Source of the DNA: JAITMY01 sp031553765
GTDB taxonomy: Bacteria; Bacteroidota; Bacteroidia; Bacteroidales; UBA932
Assembly: GCA_031553765.1 (NCBI GenBank)
Contig: JAVBKY010000009.1
Location: forward strand, 62,001 to 126,000
Direction of reading: 5' to 3'
Length of the DNA: 64,000 nt
The position numbers and the translations under genes were made by a program. Shown here one piece after another: positions 8,306-15,982 of this stretch. Each line of letters starts with the position of its first letter. The first letter of the stretch is position 1. The notes under the pieces were generated by a model. It was not told where the DNA came from and did not search any database. It saw only the letters and a list, made by a program, of their open reading frames with translations.

Positions 8306-9970
8306 ATGAGCAAGTTTGTTATAGGTCTTGATTACGGTTCCGACTCGTGCCGTGCCATTGTGGTAGATGCCCTTACGGGAAAAGAAATGGCTACTGCAGT
8401 GCATTACTATGCGCGTTGGAAGGCCGCAAAGTACTGCGATCCCAAGAGTAACCGCTACCGCCAACATCCGCTGGATTACGTGGAGGCAATGGAGGAAACC
8501 ATTAAGCAGTCGCTGAAAAAATGTTCGCCCGATGTGGCAAAAAACGTGGTAGGTATTTCGTTTGACACCACAGGCAGTACGCCTGTGCTGGTGGACAAGA
8601 GTGGCACTCCGCTATCGTTGCTGCCCGAGTTTGCCGAAAATCCTAATGCCATGTTTGTGCTGTGGAAGGACCACACCGCTATTGCCGAGGCAGGTGAAAT
8701 AAACGCGTTGGCGAAAAAGTGGGAGACAGACTACACCGCTTATGAAGGCGGAATCTACTCATCTGAGTGGGTGTGGGCAAAGATGTTGCATGTGCTGCGT
8801 GAGGATGAATCTGTACGCAAGGCTGCCTACTCATGGGTGGAGCATTGCGACTGGATGCCCGCTATACTTACCGGAAACACCGCGCCCGAAAAGGTGTCGC
8901 GTAGCCGTTGTGCCGCAGGGCACAAAGCCATGTGGCACGAGAAGTGGGGCGGACTTCCTTCGGAAAAGTTCCTCACCACGCTTGATCCGCTTTTGGCAGG
9001 TTACCGTGATAGGCTATACACCGAAACTTACCCCAGCAACCACAAAGCCGGAGAACTCACTAAAGAGTGGGCTGAAAGGCTTGGCTTAACCGCAGGTATT
9101 GCTGTTGGTGTGGGCGCGTTCGATTGCCACCACGGAGCAGTAGGTGCCGAAATTAAACCCTACACCTTTGTGCGCGTAATTGGTACCTCCACCTGCGATA
9201 TTATGGTGGTAGATCCTAAGGAAATGAAGGACAAACTCATTCCCGGTATTTGCGGACAGGTAGATGGCTCGGTAGTGCCCGGTATGATTGGCTTAGAGGC
9301 GGGTCAATCAGCCTTTGGCGATATCTACGCGTGGTTTAAAAGAGTACTTGCATTCCCTGTTGAAAATATCTTGGGACAAACCAAGTTGGTGGACGAGGCT
9401 ACACGCCAAAAGTTGGTAGAGGAAGTGCTGGATAAAATGATTCCCGCGCTTACTGCCGAAGCCGAACGTGTACCCGTTGAGGAAAGCCTAATTGTGGCTA
9501 CCGATTGGATGAATGGTCGCCGCACACCCGATGCCAACCAGCTGCTCACAGGCAGCATTACAGGCTTGAGCTTGGGTAGCAGCGCGCCGCTTATTTTCCG
9601 TGCTTTGGTTGAGGCCACAGCGTTTGGTTCCAAAGCCATTGTTGACCGCTTTGTAAGCGAGGGTGTGAAGATAAACAGCGTAATCGGTATTGGCGGTATT
9701 TCGCTCAAATCACCCTTTGTAATGCAAACGCTGGCCGATGTGCTCAACATGCCTATTAAGGTGTGCAAAACCGAGCAGGCTTGCGCCTTTGGTGCTTCTA
9801 TGTTTGCTGCGGTAGTGGCAGGTGTTTACACCAAGGTAGAAGATGCGCAGGAGGCTATGGGACAAGGTTTCGCTTCGGAATATATTCCTAATCAAGATCG
9901 CCACACAGCTTACATGAAGTTATACGATGCGTATTTGAAGTTGGGAAAGTTTAGCGAGACTATAGTTTAG
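8306..9970 (+). CDS. araB: Ribulokinase (FGGY family)
   Basis: ATP-dependent kinase making L-ribulose 5-phosphate, second step of arabinose catabolism, cytoplasmic. The 554-residue protein begins with the FGGY phosphate-binding loop (VIGLDYGSDSCRAIVVD), has GISFDTTGSTPV, an EWVWAKMLHV segment, the C-terminal domain start GVGAFDCHHGAVG, the substrate region GLEAGQSAFGDIYAWF and the ATP-site GIGGISLKSPFVMQTLADVL. Length and motif order fit AraB. It follows araA and ends about 45 bp before a strong terminator hairpin. Confidence 0.95.
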   Translation: MSKFVIGLDYGSDSCRAIVVDALTGKEMATAVHYYARWKAAKYCDPKSNRYRQHPLDYVEAMEETIKQSLKKCSPDVAKNVVGISFDTTGSTPVLVDKSGTPLSLLPEFAENPNAMFVLWKDHTAIAEAGEINALAKKWETDYTAYEGGIYSSEWVWAKMLHVLREDESVRKAAYSWVEHCDWMPAILTGNTAPEKVSRSRCAAGHKAMWHEKWGGLPSEKFLTTLDPLLAGYRDRLYTETYPSNHKAGELTKEWAERLGLTAGIAVGVGAFDCHHGAVGAEIKPYTFVRVIGTSTCDIMVVDPKEMKDKLIPGICGQVDGSVVPGMIGLEAGQSAFGDIYAWFKRVLAFPVENILGQTKLVDEATRQKLVEEVLDKMIPALTAEAERVPVEESLIVATDWMNGRRTPDANQLLTGSITGLSLGSSAPLIFRALVEATAFGSKAIVDRFVSEGVKINSVIGIGGISLKSPFVMQTLADVLNMPIKVCKTEQACAFGASMFAAVVAGVYTKVEDAQEAMGQGFASEYIPNQDRHTAYMKLYDAYLKLGKFSETIV

Positions 9971-10014
9971 GATACTTTTCTGAAAAAGGACTTGTCAACG
10001 TACAAGATCATTTT

Positions 10015-10055
10015 ACCCTCACAGGGCTTCAAGTCCCTGTGAGGGTTTTATTTTT
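10015..10055 (+). terminator. Terminator after araB (ACCCTAACAGGG-family palindrome)
   Basis: ACCCTCACAGGG (10015-10026) pairs with CCCTGTGAGGGT (10035-10046), followed by a T-rich tract. The last eight bases of the tract (10048-10055, TTATTTTT) are the target-site copy of the adjoining transposon, so the element inserted exactly in the terminator tail. Confidence 0.85.
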
Positions 10056-10078
10056 GGCAACTATATACCAAGTTACAC
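10056..10078 (+). repeat. Left terminal inverted repeat of the IS1595-family transposon
   Basis: Starts GGCAACTATATACCAAG and matches the reverse complement of 13183-13205 at 22 of 23 positions. Preceded by target duplication TTATTTTT. Confidence 0.93.
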
Positions 10079-10091
10079 TGGTTTTTAATTT

Positions 10092-10130
10092 AAGTAGCTG
10101 TTTTTGTTGTTTTCAACGAAATAGCTACTT
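10092..10130 (+). terminator. Hairpin near the transposon left end
   Basis: AAGTAGCT (10092-10099) pairs with AGCTACTT (10123-10130), with an inner GTTG/CAAC stem, followed by TTGTTTT. It could block read-through transcription from outside into the element, or be part of the transposition end. Confidence 0.5.
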
Positions 10131-10164
10131 TTGTTTTACATAGATAGCGTTTTGCTATTGTTTG

Positions 10165-10273
10165 GAGAAAGAAAACGACCAATTTTTAAGCCAACAAACA
10201 ATAAGTAGAACGCCTGCGCTTTTGCGTGGGCGTTGCTTATTTTGGCTTAGGTGCTTGGTCGTACCTCTTTCTC
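10165..10273 (+). ncRNA. 109-nt long nested hairpin inside the transposon
   Basis: Successive arms pair in perfect order: GAGAAAG/CTTTCTC, CGACCAA/TTGGTCG, TAAGCCAA/TTGGCTTA, AATAAG/CTTATT, ACGCC/GGCGT and TGCGC/GCGTG (two wobble pairs) around a TTTT loop. This gives about 38 base pairs separated by small internal loops, a shape resembling a structured RNA or a DNA cruciform rather than a simple terminator. It lies between the left end and the first lipoprotein gene, in the noncoding interval 10079-10361. Whether it is transcribed is unknown; the RNA label is inference. Confidence 0.5.
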
Positions 10274-10361
10274 AATAAGTGATGTTCCACGCTTTTGTTT
10301 TTTGTGGAATTAGTAAACAGTAGCATTTAACCTCGAAATGTTTAACTAAAACCATAAAAAC

Positions 10362-10766
10362 ATGAAAAAGAATTTTGCAATTTTACTAATGGCTATTTTT
10401 AGCCTAACTATATCATCTTGTTCCAAAGATGATGATTCATCAGTGACTGTTTCTAAAGACAGCATTTTCAAAGGCACAAAGTGGCAAACAGATGATTTTG
10501 CTGCTCGTATCGTATATGGTGGTACTTGTTATGAAGTAATACACTTCATGGATAACACCAACTTTGAAATTTACTGTACAAGAAATAGCGTTATTAAATC
10601 CTATGACCATCAAGGTACATACACGTATGATGAAAATTCAAAAATAGTTACTATAAAACACTCCGATTGTAGTAAATCTGAAAGTTTTAATTTGAAAAAT
10701 AGTGGCACTTTAAAAAGAACGCCATCTACTGGAAGTGGTTACTATAATGAATACGTAAAACAATAA
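10362..10766 (+). CDS. Passenger lipoprotein 1, unknown function
   Basis: A 134-residue predicted lipoprotein: signal MKKNFAILLMAIFSLTISSC with the lipobox cysteine at residue 20, followed by SKDDDS. A cysteine followed by Ser-Lys and acidic residues matches the Bacteroidota lipoprotein export signal, so surface exposure is likely. The mature part (FKGTKWQTDDFAARIVYG, HQGTYTYDENSKIVTIKH) has the alternating pattern of a small lipocalin-like beta-barrel; this is a weak resemblance. It is followed 7 bp later by a second lipoprotein gene, so the two probably form an operon. Both are inside the transposon. Confidence 0.75.
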   Translation: MKKNFAILLMAIFSLTISSCSKDDDSSVTVSKDSIFKGTKWQTDDFAARIVYGGTCYEVIHFMDNTNFEIYCTRNSVIKSYDHQGTYTYDENSKIVTIKHSDCSKSESFNLKNSGTLKRTPSTGSGYYNEYVKQ

Positions 10767-10773
10767 TCAAACT

Positions 10774-11217
10774 ATGAAAAAGACAATTATCATATTAGTT
10801 TTTGCATGTTTATCATTAACAAGTTGCGTGAAAATACCATACGTTTCTGTATCATATTACATTGACTACGCAAAATATATGAATGATGGATTTTTTATTA
10901 CAGAATCAAACACTATTCATAAAGATTACACTCCCATTGCAAGCCTTGACCATTTTGAAGAAAACGGATATGTCATATTAAAACCAGCTGAATATGATAA
11001 GCGTGGATATACTGTAAAATATGCTAAGTTTGGAGAATATAAAATGGCTACTTTTGATAATGCTCTTAATTCTTTTATAATGGACGCAAAAAGTTTAGGA
11101 GCAAATGGAATTATAAACATTAAATATCAAGTATTTATTGACCGAAACCCATCTTCAACAAAATATTTAACTGTAAAAGGGTATAAAATATCGGGCATGG
11201 CAATTAAATTACAATAA
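10774..11217 (+). CDS. Passenger lipoprotein 2, YbjQ-like segment
   Basis: A 147-residue predicted lipoprotein: signal MKKTIIILVFACLSLTSC, lipobox cysteine at 18. The C-terminal half has DAKSLGANGIINIKYQVF, resembling the conserved A-x-x-L-G-A-N-x-I-I-x-V-x-Y block of YbjQ/DUF74-type small proteins, but the rest is not recognised. Unlike its neighbour it has no acidic surface-export signal after the cysteine. It starts 7 bp after passenger lipoprotein 1 and ends 24 bp before a terminator hairpin. Confidence 0.72.
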   Translation: MKKTIIILVFACLSLTSCVKIPYVSVSYYIDYAKYMNDGFFITESNTIHKDYTPIASLDHFEENGYVILKPAEYDKRGYTVKYAKFGEYKMATFDNALNSFIMDAKSLGANGIINIKYQVFIDRNPSSTKYLTVKGYKISGMAIKLQ

Positions 11218-11240
11218 CCTATTTATTTCATTTTCTTTAA

Positions 11241-11263
11241 GTCACCACATTGGTGGCTTTTTT
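11241..11263 (+). terminator. Terminator after the passenger lipoprotein genes
   Basis: GTCACCA/TGGTGGC stem with a CAT loop followed by six T residues. Confidence 0.75.
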
Positions 11264-11279
11264 ATTCGCTTTATTTCCA

Positions 11280-11287
11280 TATATTTG
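11280..11287 (+). promoter_or_regulatory. -7 promoter box TATATTTG for the small passenger gene
   Basis: Matches TAnnTTTG and lies 22 bp before the ATG at 11310. No convincing -33 box. Confidence 0.45.
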
Positions 11288-11309
11288 TAGAAACTAAATA
11301 CTTAAAGTT

Positions 11310-11504
11310 ATGGAAACAAAATTCAAAGAAGGTGATATTGTTTGCCTAAAAACAGAGCCAACAATTAAACTTACAGTTACAAGGTTATTAAGAAAAGATA
11401 ATGAAATTGTAGTAGCCTTTTTTAATGAAGGTAAATTTCAATCATTATCTGGACATGTAAATTCATTTGACCTATTTCAAGAACCTAATAAAGAGAGTAA
11501 ATAA
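11310..11504 (+). CDS. Small DUF2158-like protein (passenger)
   Basis: A 64-residue cytoplasmic protein starting METKFKEGDIVCLKT. The pattern F-x-x-G-D-x-V-x-L-K at the start and VVAFFNEGKFQSLSG in the middle resembles the SH3-like YodC/DUF2158 family, whose members read KFKxGDVVxLKSGG. It has its own promoter box and a terminator-like hairpin downstream (11563-11594). Function unknown. It is inside the IS1595-family transposon, which is unusual cargo. Confidence 0.6.
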   Translation: METKFKEGDIVCLKTEPTIKLTVTRLLRKDNEIVVAFFNEGKFQSLSGHVNSFDLFQEPNKESK

Positions 11505-11562
11505 GAATACCAAAAAATCTTATTTCAATAGAATCTATAGTTTCTTTTGGAGCACCATCAAG

Positions 11563-11594
11563 AGTCAGGAAAAAGTTTTTCTTGACTTTTTTTT
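11563..11594 (+). terminator. Terminator downstream of the DUF2158-like gene
   Basis: AGTCAGGAAAAA pairs with TTTTTCTTGACT, followed by a run of T. The interval 11505-11699 contains nothing else convincing. Confidence 0.6.
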
Positions 11595-11699
11595 GTATTA
11601 TCGCTTTCATGTTTCTTGGTTTTCTTTTTATGTTTATGTTCTAATATCTTTTTGAGGACTTGGTTGAACTGTGAAAGCTCCTCGGCTTTCTTGTCTTTA

Positions 11700-12626
11700 T
11701 CAGGCGGCATAGGATTCTACTATTTGGTGGTGCGTTATTCGTTTCTCAAAACTACTAAAAAAGTTAATGAACCTATCTCCATCACTCATTTTTCTTGTAT
11801 TGTAGCGGTAAACAAACTCGTTTACGTATCGCTGTAAGTGTTTTTTACTGGTGGAGTGGTAAATACCGATTATCATTCGCTTTAGTATGCTCCATGAGCC
11901 CTCAATATTGTTCGTGTAAATATCCTCATTTACGTACTGTCCTTTTCCGTGGTCAACAAATTTACGTTCATACTCATAATTTAAACTGTTGTAAGCATGC
12001 CATTCGTCAGTAAATACCTTAGTACCTAACTCTACATGCTGCTTGACTATCGGGTAGATACTTTCTCTATTGGTGTTAGGTATTACCTTTGCTACCATTT
12101 TTCCGCATCTTTCTAACATGCCAAACACAGGCGTTTTATCCTTGAAACTTCTACCTTGACATCTTTTTACTTTCTTATCCCTGTGCCTATTCTTATTCTT
12201 ACCGCCTACAAAGGTTTCATCCATTTCAACTTCGCCAACCAACAGCTGCATACTTTTATCGGTAAAACACTCCCTTATCTTTTGCAGCATGTACCAAGCG
12301 GTTTTCTGCGTTACGTGTATATCTCTTGCTAACTGTGCTGATGAAATCCCTTTCTTATGGTTACACATCAAGTAAATTGCCAAAAACCACTTTCTCAACG
12401 AAATCTTAGTGCTTTCAAATATAGTTCCTGTTTTAGCGTTAAAGTATTTTCCTGTATTCTTGCACTTAAACTTGCCATTTTCACACATGTAAACTACCGA
12501 GTTTTCATCGAATGGACTTACGACGCCATCTTTCCAACGAAGCTCCATCAGCTGTTTGATACAGCTGGCTTCACTCTGAAAGCTATCAAGTAAGTCTAAC
12601 ACCGATATGAACCTTTTGTTTACCAT
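11700..12626 (-). CDS. IS1595-family transposase (ISXO2-like)
   Basis: DDE-type transposase that moves the surrounding element. The 308-residue protein has a degenerate N-terminal zinc-ribbon region (CENGKFKCKNTGKYFNAKTGTIF), a helix-turn-helix (ISSAQLARDIHVTQKTAWYML) and the catalytic core: EVEMDETFVGGKNKNRH with D136, VFTDEWHAYNSL with D207, and NNIEGSWSILKR with N240 and K249, the DDNK-type end. Lys/His-rich residues after the first Asp are family typical. Length and motif order are intact, so it may be active. It is transcribed opposite to the passengers. Confidence 0.93.
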   Translation of the reverse strand: MVNKRFISVLDLLDSFQSEASCIKQLMELRWKDGVVSPFDENSVVYMCENGKFKCKNTGKYFNAKTGTIFESTKISLRKWFLAIYLMCNHKKGISSAQLARDIHVTQKTAWYMLQKIRECFTDKSMQLLVGEVEMDETFVGGKNKNRHRDKKVKRCQGRSFKDKTPVFGMLERCGKMVAKVIPNTNRESIYPIVKQHVELGTKVFTDEWHAYNSLNYEYERKFVDHGKGQYVNEDIYTNNIEGSWSILKRMIIGIYHSTSKKHLQRYVNEFVYRYNTRKMSDGDRFINFFSSFEKRITHHQIVESYAA

Positions 12627-12703
12627 CGCAAAGAAAAATCAAAGATGCGTAGCTTAAAAGAACTTATCTGTAATAAAACGCTAATTAAACGTAGAACATT
12701 TGC

Positions 12704-12711
12704 TATATTTG
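12704..12711 (+). promoter_or_regulatory. -7 promoter box TATATTTG for the last passenger gene
   Basis: TAnnTTTG match 18 bp before the ATG at 12730, in the divergent region upstream of the transposase gene. Confidence 0.45.
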
Positions 12712-12729
12712 ACAAACTAAAATTGACTT

Positions 12730-13176
12730 ATGAATACTAAAAAATACATCCCGGGTACGGATACGCTTAAGAACTTAAATAATCAATCTTCTGAAACAAT
12801 AGCGATGTTTTTTCAACACATTCTACTTGTAGCTTCCAGTATGCTCGCGATAATTCTTTCTCTCCATGAAGCACAATACCCAACAATGTGTATTCGGGTG
12901 GTATTTCTTCTTTCGACTGTTCTACTATCACTTGGTATCCTGATGCTCGGTATTGTTGTATACAATCATGCACAACGTCATGCTGTTCTATTAAAGATAC
13001 TCCAAAAGGAAGTAGAAGAAGCAAACAAAAATCAACGGGCTGTTGATTATAATGTATGTGAACCTGAGGATAAAATCCAAAAGAAAATAAAATTTCAAAA
13101 TATTTCTTTAATCGTTGTATTTGCTTCTTTATTGTCATTTGCTATTTACATGGTATTAAGAATTATCTGCTCTTAA
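12730..13176 (+). CDS. Small three-helix membrane protein (passenger)
   Basis: A 148-residue protein not recognised as a known family. Predicted transmembrane helices at about residues 24-45, 55-78 and 125-146, with a polar, coiled-coil-like segment (LKILQKEVEEANKNQRA, about 87-103) between the second and third. No signal peptide. It ends just inside the right terminal inverted repeat of the transposon, so it is clearly cargo. The layout of helices plus a charged linker resembles small membrane effectors or holin-like proteins, but nothing supports a specific role. Confidence 0.7.
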   Translation: MNTKKYIPGTDTLKNLNNQSSETIAMFFQHILLVASSMLAIILSLHEAQYPTMCIRVVFLLSTVLLSLGILMLGIVVYNHAQRHAVLLKILQKEVEEANKNQRAVDYNVCEPEDKIQKKIKFQNISLIVVFASLLSFAIYMVLRIICS

Positions 13177-13182
13177 AACTTG

Positions 13183-13205
13183 GTGTATCTTGGTATATAG
13201 TTGCC
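13183..13205 (-). repeat. Right terminal inverted repeat of the IS1595-family transposon
   Basis: Reverse complement starts GGCAACTATATACCAAG and matches the left end with one mismatch. Followed directly by target duplication TTATTTTT (13206-13213). Confidence 0.93.
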
Positions 13206-13369
13206 TTATTTTTTTGATGCTTGGTAGAAAATCTCGGTAGACACGATATTTCACACGTTCTTTTATTTTTTCCTTTTGGCCACCAACTAAAGTTAACATT
13301 GGTGGTTGTATTTAAAACATTGACAAATAGAAATTTATATATATATGCGAATCACCTAATTCTATTAAG

Positions 13370-14667
13370 ATGAAAAATAAAATCATTTTCTCATTCTCGT
13401 GTGCCATGCTGTGTGCGTTTTCCGGGCTGTCGCAAGACGTGATAGAGCTACCAATGACCATCAAAAATGGATCAGTTCTAGGAGTACAATTTGGAGGTGT
13501 GGCTCCCTACGATAGTAGCCCTGATGATCCTTGGCGAGTAACCCACTTATATGCTAAAGGAGTCCCTACTGTATGGTCAGATGTAAAGGTTGGAGATATT
13601 GATTTGGATATATACCAAACAGTGTACCAAAATTATTTGCAGGGCAATATGCCTTTGGAGTTTTATAAGAAGTTGCAGCAAACATGGGTTTGGCCGGACA
13701 CGCTGGCATTGTCCAAGTGCCCGATAAAATCACAGGTTGCTTTTGCATTTGGAAAAGATGTATCCGGAAAAACGATGATGATAATTGATGCAAATAATAA
13801 CCTTGATTTTAGCGATGATGTCGCCTTTGAACCAATAGAATTGGGCGACGGTAATTATTTTGGTAAGGATTTGCTATATATGAAGCACTCTATAGAGATA
13901 TCGTATGAGCGTTTATTTAATGGTGAAATTGTTCAGAGAAAAGTCCCCATGTTGGTTGGATATGTGACAGAGCATAATATGTTTGCATCTGCTTTTTGCA
14001 ATATGCTATAGTTGATTTAAAGGGGCATGAGGTGGCTATTTTCTCCCCTAACCTGCTTCATGATCAACCATATTTAGTGTTTGTGAGCGATGCACAAAAA
14101 GGCGAAAAAGCGGCATGGAATTATGTAGTTAGGCAAGGAGAATATTTAGTGGTTGATAATGAGGTTTATAGAATTAAGGGTATAAATAGAGCAAAAGATG
14201 CGTTACAGGTAGAGCAAATTGACTTAAAACAAAACCAAATTTATTCTTCTCAGATGGGCTTTAAGGCGCCTACGTTTAACGGCAAAAATTTTATGACCAG
14301 CGATACTATTTCGTTGGACGACTATAAGGGGAAATATGTATTGCTTGATTTTTGGGCCGTTTGGTGTGGACCTTGTATAGGAGACCTTCCTAACCTTAAG
14401 GCGCTCTACGAGAGGTTAGATAAGTCAGAAGTTGAATTTTTAGGTATTGTAGGCGATAGCCAAGATAGGGCGTTGAAAAAACTGATAGATAAGCATGGTA
14501 TTACCTGGCCTCAGATAATGTCCACTCCGAGCAACAACATTAAAAATTTGTATAATGTAAGTGGTTATCCGACCACTCTACTTGTTGACCCTGATGGCGT
14601 AATAGTTGCCAAAAACTTACGAGGAAAAGAGTTGGAGAAAAAGATAGAGGAGTTAATGAAAAAGTAA
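13370..14667 (+). pseudogene. TlpA-like thioredoxin-family protein, frameshifted
   Basis: Two overlapping frames make up one secreted thioredoxin-family protein. Frame 1 (13370-14011) has a signal peptide (MKNKIIFSFSCAMLCAFSGLS) and an N-terminal domain. Frame 2 (about 13996-14667) continues it (QYAIVDLKGHEVAIFSP) and ends with a TlpA domain containing WAVWCGPC (intact CxxC) and GYPTTLLVDPDG. The switch occurs at a T5 run at 13993-13997; one extra T would restore a single product of about 430 residues. This may be a real mutation or a homopolymer assembly error. The gene starts 165 bp after the transposon's right end, but the lesion is not at the junction. Confidence 0.8.
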
Positions 14668-14673
14668 CAAAAC

Positions 14674-14704
14674 AAAAAAGCGAGCAATCTTTAAAGTTGC
14701 TCGC
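14674..14704. terminator. Bidirectional terminator between convergent genes
   Basis: GCGAGCAA (14680-14687) pairs with TTGCTCGC (14697-14704), with A-rich sequence on the left and T-rich on the right, between the TlpA-like gene and the convergent toxin gene. Confidence 0.75.
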
Positions 14705-14708
14705 TGCT

Positions 14709-15359
14709 TTATTTTAGCCTCCTCTTTCTCTCGTCCATCAAATCCAGCATTATGACCTCCCAATGTTTCCCCCGCAAACAAATGGGATTAAAATCATTGC
14801 TCGCATTTTCAAAGTCGGTAAAATTTTCGAGAATTTGTTTTCTATCATGAGAATAGGGATAGCGCTCCTTGTGCAATGATAGCATTGATGCCAACGAATA
14901 GGAACTTAGCAACTCGTGAATATCCCAAAAGTCCTTTTTGCGTCCACCATACTGCACCACATCTATTTTCATGGCAATAATATCTTCAATGTGGGCAAGG
15001 CGAATTTTGTCAACTTCTACAATAGGACGAATAAATTTGTCTGTGTAGTAAACATCAAGTTTGATACAGTGCTTTGCGTTTGTTCCGATGTAGTATGCTT
15101 TGCCGAAACTAATTATAGGGATATCGTTCGTGTCCACATATGGAAAATTCTCGCGCAGGTATTTGTCAATTGCTGCGAAATCTATGCTGTCGTACTCGGC
15201 ATCGGTAAAGAGGTCAATATCTACAGATTCTCGATGTCCAAGTTGCAAGCTGAGTGCTGTTCCTCCCACAAGTCGAAAGGGTAGAAATTCTTTGGCACCC
15301 ATTAACTTCTTGAGAGTAGAATGTAGTAGCGCGGTAACCGTGTTGTAGTATAAGCTCAT
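14709..15359 (-). CDS. AbiEii-like nucleotidyltransferase (toxin)
   Basis: Putative toxin of a type IV toxin-antitoxin/abortive infection module. The 216-residue protein has the nucleotidyltransferase core RLVGGTALSLQLGHRESVDIDLFTD (GG and DxD metal-binding motifs), KLDVYY as the third acidic position, and the AbiEii signature KIDVVQYGGRKKDFWDIHELL. Its ATG overlaps the stop of the upstream gene by one base (TAATG), so the two are translationally coupled. AbiEii proteins transfer nucleotides, for example to tRNA ends; the target here is unknown. Confidence 0.82.
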   Translation of the reverse strand: MSLYYNTVTALLHSTLKKLMGAKEFLPFRLVGGTALSLQLGHRESVDIDLFTDAEYDSIDFAAIDKYLRENFPYVDTNDIPIISFGKAYYIGTNAKHCIKLDVYYTDKFIRPIVEVDKIRLAHIEDIIAMKIDVVQYGGRKKDFWDIHELLSSYSLASMLSLHKERYPYSHDRKQILENFTDFENASNDFNPICLRGKHWEVIMLDLMDERKRRLK

Positions 15360-15862
15360 TATAAATACTCGCTTCTGTTTTGCTCAATAACGGGTGACAA
15401 TCTCTTGTGGCTACTTAGTGTTTTGTTGACCTCGTCTTTGCCGTAAAAGCAAATTATCTCTAAAATTTCTTGCCTGCTCCCACGTTCAAAAATACGACTA
15501 ATAACAGCGGATTTTTGTTTCTCCCAGTCAATTGTGTTTATGTCGGTGTCCCAAAAAACGACAGGACGAATTTTAGATAAATCGGGATGATTACCCTTAA
15601 CCTGCTTCTTTTTCTCTTCTGCAATGTCGTAGTAGGCTTGTAGTATCATAAAGTAGCCCTCTTCAAATCCCAGAGCCTTTTCTACTTTTAGCGATAAAGC
15701 GGCATTCATGCGACGTTTTCCTTTGGTAACATCACCCAGTATTTGTGGATATTCCCCAATGGAAATAGCAAAGCGTCCTTTTTGAACGTGGCGTAACTTG
15801 AGTTCTCGTTCAAGAATTATGCCGGGGTGTACACCCTTTATAATTGGAATGGTAGATTTCAT
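15359..15862 (-). CDS. HTH antitoxin-like protein with DUF6922-like C-terminus
   Basis: Likely antitoxin/regulator of the AbiEii-like gene. The 167-residue protein begins with a HigA-like helix-turn-helix (GVHPGIILERELKLRHVQKGRF, then VTKGKRRMNAALSLKVEKALGF). The C-terminal part has INTIDWEKQKSAVISRIFERG and EILEIICFYG, the conserved pattern of small DUF6922-like domains often paired with AbiEii toxins. First gene of the pair; upstream sequence is AT-rich and would hold the autoregulated promoter. Confidence 0.78.
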   Translation of the reverse strand: MKSTIPIIKGVHPGIILERELKLRHVQKGRFAISIGEYPQILGDVTKGKRRMNAALSLKVEKALGFEEGYFMILQAYYDIAEEKKKQVKGNHPDLSKIRPVVFWDTDINTIDWEKQKSAVISRIFERGSRQEILEIICFYGKDEVNKTLSSHKRLSPVIEQNRSEYL

Positions 15863-15982
15863 AAAACAAATATAATAAAAATAATCAAAAAAGAGTAGTC
15901 AAATTTGATTATAAAAATATAATGAATTAAGGGAGAGTAATATACGTTTTTATTACTCTCCCTTAAAAATGAAAAATCAATT

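Larger units (their letters stand above)
10056..13205. mobile_element. Complete IS1595-family transposon with four passenger genes
   Basis: A 3150-bp element bounded by 23-bp terminal inverted repeats that differ at one base (both start GGCAACTATATACCAAG) and flanked by an 8-bp direct repeat TTATTTTT (10048-10055 and 13206-13213), the duplication length known for IS1595. It holds an ISXO2-like transposase (minus strand), two lipoprotein genes, a DUF2158-like gene and a small membrane protein gene (plus strand), and a 109-nt hairpin near the left end. The interior is clearly more AT-rich than the araAB and ilv genes. IS1595-family elements are known for carrying passengers. It looks intact and recently inserted. 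Confidence 0.93.

Noticed and set aside
8021..8467. Minus-strand frame across the araA-araB spacer
   Set aside because: Its middle (KLKEKENKRKTEKE) is just the translation of the inverted repeat, and both ends are antisense to real genes.
13991..14000. Programmed -1 frameshift in the TlpA-like gene
   Set aside because: The T5 run does not form a standard slippery heptamer and no downstream structure is evident; a simple indel is more likely.
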